From Ananas comosus (Eukaryota; Streptophyta; Magnoliopsida; Poales; Bromeliaceae): 64,000 nt of DNA. The notes under the pieces are model-generated. The model had not been told where the DNA came from. It saw only the letters and a list, made by a program, of their open reading frames with translations, and did no database searches. Shown here one piece after another: positions 57,323 through 64,000 of this stretch. The stretch covers positions 3,243,069 through 3,307,068 of the forward strand of contig NC_033636.1 in the NCBI RefSeq assembly GCF_001540865.1. Reading direction: 5' to 3'. Positions within the stretch are counted from its first letter, which is position 1. Each line of letters begins with the position of its first letter. The translations under genes and the position numbers were made by a program.

Positions 57323-57516
57323 TGTTAAATCACTTTTGGTCAAAATGACCAAAGCGTGGCGAGAGAGATGGTTGGACATAGTCCATATGACATTCCAGTA
57401 ATATTGAAAGGGTTAAAGTTGAGTTTCAAGTGAGACTAATGAGTTTTAGTATTGCTAAGCGCGAAATGGAGCTAAAGCATTGCCAAAACTGCAGTCTGGG
57501 CACTGCGTACCGATAC
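57323..57516 (+). mobile_element. Start of a gypsy-2-like LTR, cut by a copia insertion
   Basis: It starts TGTTAAATCACTTTTGGTC and follows the block order of the LTR at 36947 (GGACA-AGTC, AATATTGGAA-GAGTTA, GAGTT-TAG, TAGCGCGAAAT, CAAAACTG). It is broken off at GTACCGATAC, i.e. at the first ACCGGT-like site, by the copia element at 57517. Confidence 0.6.
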
Positions 57517-57747
57517 TGTTAAGGATTTTATAGGTTGGCGGATTTCGTAATGTTGAATGGAGTCTTGAAGAGTTGATTGCGGAAGATTGAAGAAAAGATC
57601 TAAATTGAAGAATAAAGACTCACTCGTAAAGTTCGGCACCTAAGGTATGAAGAAAAGATCATTTGTGGTGAAGATACTTAATTAGAATAAGTTCAGAAGG
57701 CTTAGATTGCTTTAAAAATATTTTACTGAACTTTTCTGTGTTCAGGG

Positions 57748-58018
57748 ACCGGTCCCTGAGTTCAAGAGACCGGTTCCCCTAAGGTCCTCACTGCGTGAGC
57801 TTTGATGCAACCGGTCCCCTGAGATGAGAGACCGGTTCCCGAACCTTGGTATTTCTGTCGCGNNNNNNNNNNNNNNNNNNNNNNNNNTACGAGGAACCGG
57901 TCTCAAGCTTGAGAGACCGGTTCGCCGAACGTTGTGTTTTTGGTCACGCAGCCAGGGACGGTTATTCTCACTTGAGAGGCCGGTCTCTCAAGACCGGTCT
58001 ACCTCGAGGATGACCGGT
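57748..58018 (+). promoter_or_regulatory. GACCGGTC palindrome array in copia LTR
   Basis: Exact ACCGGT at 57748, 57769, 57810, 57831, 57896, 57916, 57993 and 58013, with near-matches GACGGT (57957) and GCCGGT (57979). Spacings 21, 41, 21 before the gap repeat those of the gypsy LTR at 24661 (21, 40, 20), and flanking words (GGACCGGTCCCTG, GCAACCGGTCCC, GAGACCGGT) are also shared. The TATA box is ~70 bp further on. Confidence 0.7.
57863..57887. other. Assembly gap of exactly 25 N
   Basis: The gap lies inside the ACCGGT array. A fixed length of 25 suggests a placeholder rather than a measured gap. Confidence 0.95.
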
Positions 58019-58086
58019 CTCTGAGGACGCACAGGTTTTTAAAAAAGATTTTTGCAATCCTAGTCTTACTTCTTAAGTTTCTAAAA

Positions 58087-58094
58087 TATAAATA
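58087..58094 (+). promoter_or_regulatory. LTR TATA box
   Basis: TATAAATA, 570 bp inside the LTR and ~70 bp after the last ACCGGT site. Confidence 0.6.
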
Positions 58095-58755
58095 AGTTAT
58101 TGGGTCATCTAAAAGTTTAAGGCTTTGAATATTTACTTGATCTAAACCCTAGAAACTTGTTTTTCGTTTTGTTGATTCTATTCAATAACAAGTTTCGGGA
58201 AATCAACAATCGACGTGATTCTTCGATTTTACTCGAGATCTTCTTCGAGAATCAAGTTGATGGTTGATTAGAAGACAAACCTCATAGCTTATGGTATTCA
58301 AAGGTTAAATATCACAAATATCTTCGATTCTACAAGCTCGAAAGGAAGGTTCGGCGCGTGTGATTTCGCGTGAAGCCGAGGATTCGGTGGACGCTTCGAG
58401 GAGTTTGAGGCGCGTTGACGCTGCGAGGAGTTGCAGCAAGGTCGGTTGGTGGATTCCTATCGATCGAGGACCGGCGAAGATCACCATTAAGCAAGAATCG
58501 GTAAATTGAGTCGTGTATTTTTTGTCAAATCACTTGTACTCAAGTTTTCTTAGTGGATTTTCTTTGTGTGATCGGTCCGTGGGTTTTTTCACTCCGATTT
58601 GGTGTTTTCCCACGTTAAATTCTCGTGTGTGCTGTTTTATTTTCGCTACTTTGTTTTATTTTGCATCGAGATTTTTCGAGTTTGCCGTTTTTACACCTAT
58701 TCACCCCCTTAGGTGTTACTTACCATTTTAGATCCTCGGGATCATATCTTACAGG

Positions 58756-58770
58756 TGGATATCAGAGCGG
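58756..58770 (+). other. Primer-binding site, altered
   Basis: TGGATATCAGAGCGG, which is the initiator tRNA-Met complement with one extra base. Confidence 0.7.
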
Positions 58771-58786
58771 GTATAGGTTGTAATAC

Positions 58787-60420
58787 ATGGCTGGAGGGCG
58801 GGTAACATCAATCGACCCCGCTCTTGATGCATATAATTACGCTTATTGGAAAGTCCGTATGAGGGCAGTTTCTTATTGCTATCGACTAGCGGGTATGGTA
58901 ACGCCATTGAATTTCGGGTGGAAACTTTACGAAGTTGTCGAGAATGTTAACTGTGACGAAACTAGAAATAAATGGACGAAAGAGGAAAATAAACTATCTT
59001 CGTTCAACGGGAAAAGTTACAATGCTTTATTTCAATGCTTTAAATCAAACTGAATTTTCTCGGTCTAGCGTGCGAAACCGCCAAAGAGATTTGGGACACT
59101 TTTGCGAGTTACACACTGAGGGTACAAGCTTGGTTAAGGTTTCAAAAATGCAAATGTTACTAGTAAGATTTGATTACATTTCGTATGGAAGAACATTGAA
59201 TTTTTAGGAGTACATTTATACTCATTTGCAAGACATTGTAAACACGTGTGGCTAATTGGGCGAAGAAAATTCCCGATTCCAAAATTGTTCGATAAATTTG
59301 AGGAACCATTCCCGACGATTTCGTCCTAAGTTGCGGTGATTGAAACGGTCAAATATCCTGATGAATCAAGGTAGAAGAATTGAGGTGGTGCTCTTCAAAC
59401 TTATGAAATGACTTTTTCTTCTAATTCGTCTTTTCCAAGTCTTTTTCCAAAGCTTCAGGGATGGCTTCTAAAATCAACAAAAGGAGATGTCAACTCAACT
59501 TCATCAGAATTCAGAGTCGGAGCAAACTGGGAGGATTTGAAAAGCAACTAGCAACTTCTAACAAAGAAGTTTCGTCGGAATTTAGAAAGAATTTCCTCCA
59601 AGTCTACTTCTTCCAAGACAAATCAAATCTAAAGGAGGGTCGTCTTTTTCTTGCTTCATCAAAATACAGAAAATTCGGATAACTTTCAAAAGGACTTACA
59701 AAAGAGAAGAAAAACAGTGAAGGTCAAATTCAATGCTATAAGTGTAGGCGGTTTGGCATATTGCATCTGACTGTCGAATAAAAAGGTGTTGAGAAGAAAA
59801 GCGATGCAGCTATTACTTGGAGAATCCTCATCTTGACGATTCACTTCGAGTGAAGAGGATGTAAAATTGCCACGGCACTGTTTGCACAAAATTCAACTTA
59901 CATGTGTTTAGCATGTGCTGACTCGATCTCTATGACATCTATACATGAGAAGTCATCTTTCGGAGAGAACTCATCAGTTGAGAATCGGACGAAGATGACA
60001 TGGTCGCAGTCATACCAACAATGGTTGTTGAATCAAAGAAGATGGCTAAACATACAAGAGACTGCGGCGAAGTTACATGAGTTGGAACAAGAAAATTCAA
60101 AATTGGCCTCATTAACAAAGGATCTAGAGCAAGAAAGAGATGGGTTGACAGGCTTACAACTCTTTACTGAGAAGTGTTCGTTACTTGAAAAAAGAAAAGA
60201 AGACTCAGGTGGAGAACATCAATTTTCTTACAAGCAAAATCAAGCTAGAGAAGCAAATATAGAATTCACCAAGACGATCATTCAATTGAAGTCGGATTTG
60301 AACCAATTTTTGTCTTTGGCTCGAGCAAATAGACAAAGATGGCTTTTGACTTGGTCAACAAATAAACTTGGACTTGGTATGGAACGGACATATATTGATC
60401 AAGTAACGCAGAAAGATTGA
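58787..60420 (+). pseudogene. gag: Copia gag, degenerate
   Basis: It starts MAGGRVTSIDPALDAYNYAYWKVRMRA, collinear with the intact gag at 50135. The frame breaks first near 58885 and repeatedly after 59040. A CCHC-like knuckle trace (CYKCRRFG) is near 59732, and a coiled-coil stretch rich in LEQEN/LEQERD occupies about 60060-60290, followed by LGLGMERTYID near 60370. Many single-base shifts, few clear nonsense substitutions. Confidence 0.75.
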
Positions 60421-60779
60421 TGGAAATCGTCAACTGCTGTTCTAAACTTTTGGTAAGTTCGGTCTCTCTAAAATAATTTGGGCTAACAAAACTTGTCATA
60501 TTTGATGCGTGTTTTAGGACAATAAAGAAAATTTGCTAAAAAAGGGAAAGAGCTCAATAGCACCATGAAAGTAATCTAAAACGGCAACGAAGTCAACTGT
60601 GACTCCAAAGAAGGTAGAACATAGAAGAGACAAACTTGGACACAAATACTCGAAGCCAAAGGCCAAAACAAGCATGGAAACCAAAGAAGGAGGATATGAA
60701 GAGGAAGTCAATTAAATCTCGTGACAAGCCACAAGCACAAAAGCAAGTGAATCGACGCAACCCAAAAACGTAAGGTTTG

Positions 60780-63700
60780 GGTGCACAAAGGTTGAACTCT
60801 TCCCTTGCTATCATTCACATTCGCTTCATTGCTTACGAATAATACTTACATGGTATCTAGATAGTGGCTGTTTCCGCCACATGACGCGAGATAAAAATTG
60901 GTTTACTTCTTTGAACAAAATCTCTGGAGGATTGTTGTTTTGTCGGAGACGGTCGATCATCAAAAATTTGCGGAAAAGGAACAGTGACTATCTCAGAATG
61001 GTTCTACTTGAATGATGTTTTCTTATGTTGAGGGGCTGAAATCTAATCTTGTAAGAATAAGCCAACTGTGTGATGATGGGTATTCTGTGAATTTTTTTGA
61101 TAAAGATGCCATGTGACTCGTGATGACAATCTTTTCTTAAAGGGATTAGATCTCAAAATAAATTGTTATGTAGTTCCTAGTTTTTCGAATGAACAGTTGT
61201 AACCTGGCGTCATTTAGAAACTGAGACTGTTTATGGCATGAACGACTAGGTCATATAAACTTAATGATGTATCCAAGATAACCTGAGAAGGAGGTTTGTT
61301 AGAGGTGTACCTAAGATTGACTTCAAAGAGAACACTATATGTGGGCTGTCAATTGGGAAAACAAACTAGGTCTGCCTCATAAGAATTTGAATCATTAGGG
61401 ACATCTAAACCTTTAGAATTACTTCACATGGATTTGATGGGACCATCTAGGATTCAGAGTTTGGGTGGAAAACGTATATTTTGCTCATTGTTGATGATTT
61501 TACTCGCTTTGTTGGAGTGCCTTCTTATGAAAAAAGCTGATACTTTTGATATTTTTTCTGAAATTCTGTCTTCGTCTTATGACTGAACGGAATGATAAAA
61601 TTGTACGTATTCGAAGTGATCAATGGAGGGGATTCATAAATTCAAAATTTGTTATGAATTCTAAATTTGTTGATTTTCTGTGTTTCAAATGGTATAAAAA
61701 TGAATTCTCGGCCCCCTATACATCCAACAAAACGGAGTGGTTGAACGTAAGAATCGGGTTGTACAGGAGATGGCTGTGTCATGCTTATAGTAAGAAAATT
61801 GCTTTACACTTTTGGCTGAAGCTGTGAACACGGCTGTCTATGTTATCAACGGATTATGTGCGCCGGGTACCGTTGAATACTCCTGTATGAACTTTGTGTG
61901 TTAGTAGGAAACTAATATTAAATACTTTCGATGTCTTCGGGAGTAAATATTTTATCCTTCGAGGTCGTGAAATCTTGGTAATTTGACTCTCGAAGTGACG
62001 AAGGGATTTTTCTTGGTTATTTATACAGTGTGTGCTTATCGTGCGTACAATTTACGATCTAAGACGGTGATAGGATCTATCAATATAAAAGTAGATGAAG
62101 CTTCTCCTGTGAGTTCGTTCTGTGAATGGTTTGTATCTTCTGTGCGTGAATGATGATGATAATTGATCTCCGTTTGTATATGCCTGGACTTGTGAATGAT
62201 GATAGTTTCTGCCACTGACAATTCCATTGCATGTTCTGCAAATTATTGCTTCAAATGATTCATTCTAAGCCTCAAAACACCTCATCAGAAATACCAAGTA
62301 TATCTCCTGAGCATACACCCTTGACAGAGGGTCGAGAGATCATCTCTATCGAATGTAATTGGGAACCCTAATGTTGGAGTGCGAACAGAAGTCAACTACA
62401 GTGTTGAATTTGCATGCTATGTATCTTTGATTGAGCCAAAGAATATTTGACGAAGCTTTATGGTTTGTGAATATTGGATAAATGCAATGCTAGAAAGAAC
62501 TTGTTGTCAATTTGTTCGCAATGATGTATGGAATTAGTGCCTCGTCCCTGACAACAACACATCATAGGATACAATATGGATCTTTAAGATAAGAAAAATA
62601 GAGGATAGTACTATTTGTTCGGAACAAAGGAGACTTGTTGCTCAGGGTACTCACAAGATTGAGGGAATTAGCTTTGATGAAACCTTCGCCCGGTTGCCCG
62701 TCTTGAATCTATTCGTATCTTGTTCGCGATTGCTGCATTTTAAAATCATTTTTTCAAATGATGTTAAAAGTGCGGTTTCTAAATGGATTTTTAAAAGAGG
62801 AAGTTTTATGTTGAAAACGAAAGGTTTTATAGCCTCAAAATTTCCAATCATGTTTTTCGACTGAAAAAAGCACTTTATGCGACTAAAACAGCTCGCTGAG
62901 CATGGTACGAACGCTTGACAAAATATTCTTTTGGAAAAGGGCTATATACGAGGGGGAGCGGATAGAACTCTCTTTGTTAAACACCTTAAGGAGATTTCAT
63001 TTGTGCCACAAATATTGTTGATGACATAATCTTTGGGGCAACTACAGATAAAATGCCAATGAGTTGCTAAATTGATAGACAAGCGATTTGAGATGTCGAT
63101 GATGGAGAGCTTAATTATTTTCCTTGGACTTCAAGTCAAACAAACTAAAGATTGGAATTCACTTGTGTCAATCAAATATTGCCGAAAAGGATCTGTAAGA
63201 AATTTGGATTGGACAGTGCAAAGGAATTTGACATCCAAGGGTACAAGTAACAAAGGACTTGGATGTGAATTCGGAAGGACAGAGCGTAGATGAGAAACAA
63301 TACAGAACATGATTGGGAGCTATTGTACTTGGACTGCGAGCATGGCCAGATATTGCTTTTAGTGTTGGAATGTGTGTGCTCGCTATCAAGCTAATCCTAA
63401 GGAGGTCCATCTGAAAGCTTGTTAAAAGGATCATTTGGTACGTTAAGGGTACAAGCGCATATGGACTTTGGTATCCTATGGGAAAATCTCTTGATCTAAT
63501 CGGCTACTCCGATGCTGACTGGGCAGGATCTGCAGATGATCAGAAAGTACTTGTGGAGCGTGTTTTTACATTGGACACTGTCTGGTTGCTTGGCACAGTA
63601 AGAAGCAGAATTGTATTGCTCTCTTCAACCTGCAGAAGATGAATACATTGCGCCGGGAGTTGCTCTACACAATTGATCTGGATGAAGAGTTTACTGAGCG
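60780..63700 (+). pseudogene. pol: Copia pol (PR-IN-RT-RH), degenerate
   Basis: Motifs lie in copia order in changing frames: protease YLDSGC near 60851, WHERLGHIN near 61231, integrase HMDLMGPSR near 61427, QQNGVVER near 61714, reverse transcriptase FDETFARLPV near 62668, VFRLKKALYATK near 62853, VDDIIFG near 63017 (usual tyrosine before VDD replaced), RNase H IGYSDADWAG near 63499. The order IN before RT identifies Ty1-copia. The frame is not usable. Confidence 0.82.
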
Positions 63701-64000
63701 ACTATCGGATCCCTTTCACCACTCTTATATTCTTGTGACATACAAGTGAATTTAACATTTCTAAAAACCCTTGTTTTACATTCACGACAAAAATATTCAA
63801 CTAAGTATCACTTTTTAAGAGAATTGGTTGATATCAAACATTTAAGAACTAGAATATATTTCGACTGAGAAAGTCAACTTGGCATATATTTTAACTAACT
63901 TTGGATCAAACATTTTTGCATTTAAGAAGCAATTTGTATGGAATCCTGTCAAATGCTAGATATTATTCTATTGGGCCATGTTAGATCAATGTGCATGTTG

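Larger units (their letters stand above)
57517..58753 (+). repeat. 5' LTR of the copia element
   Basis: TGTTAAGGATTTTATAGG to ATCATATCTTACA. It has the ACCGGT array (57748-58018), a TATA box at 58087-58094 and, as in the related LTR, small hairpins in the leader (GCTGC-GAGGAGTT-GCAGC at 58420-58437; CCGA-GGAT-TCGG at 58376-58387) before the conserved ACACCTATTCACCCCC. Confidence 0.85.
57517..64000 (+). mobile_element. Ty1-copia element, frameshifted, running off the window
   Basis: LTR 57517-58753 (with a 25-N gap), primer site 58756-58770, degenerate gag, protease, integrase, reverse transcriptase and RNase H traces in collinear order up to ~63660. The 3' LTR is not reached. Its LTR ends and gag start are those of the non-autonomous copia element, so it is a candidate relative of the enzyme donor for it. 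Nearly every domain is in a different frame. Confidence 0.85.

Overview
This is nuclear DNA from a flowering plant. The evidence is a 15-exon meiotic SPO11-1 gene of plant type with GT-AG introns, Tekay/Del-like Ty3-gypsy and Ty1-copia LTR retrotransposons primed by initiator tRNA-Met, a TRIM, a Helitron and MITEs. The species cannot be read from the window; a commelinid monocot such as pineapple is only a guess.

Layout. 1-2475: no gene, probably decayed repeat, with a degenerate ~50-65 bp tandem array at 1652-2105. 2476-6831: a minus-strand solo LTR (TSD ATAGA) carrying a second, plus-strand solo LTR. 6832-8740: purine-rich repeats and a TRIM solo LTR (TSD ACTGG). 8741-17478 (minus): SPO11-1, for which I could place all 15 coding exons in continuous frame (361 aa), including a 17-nt microexon and one GC-AG intron; intron 5 carries a Helitron. 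17479-20610: SPO11-1 upstream region and a GC-rich block. 20611-36540: a five-level nest (Mutator-like MITE > hAT-like element > minus-strand solo LTR > a short solo LTR and a 10.6-kb gypsy element). 36600-53790: a foldback-like element split by a second gypsy element, itself split by an 8-kb non-autonomous copia element that has gag plus a plant-transposon-protein ORF but no pol. 54085-54976: an inverted duplicate of the SPO11-1 upstream region and start of exon 1. 55268-57516: scrambled LTR pieces with a complete TRIM. 57517-64000: a frameshift-riddled copia element next to a 25-N gap, running off the window.

The only convincing host gene is SPO11-1, the catalytic subunit of the meiotic double-strand-break machinery. 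Almost everything else is nested retroelements whose order of insertion can be read from target-site duplications. Most retroelement coding regions are dead; the one long intact frame is the 705-codon gag of the non-autonomous copia element.

The strongest unexplained signal is a promoter-proximal array of the palindrome ACCGGT (as GACCGGTC or TACCGGTA) lying 150-500 bp inside the LTR and just upstream of a TATA-like box in both gypsy and copia families, with the same ~20/41 bp spacing in two unrelated superfamilies and with unit number differing between the two LTRs of single elements. A second signal is an array of short hairpins with a constant loop and covarying stems in the copia LTR leader.
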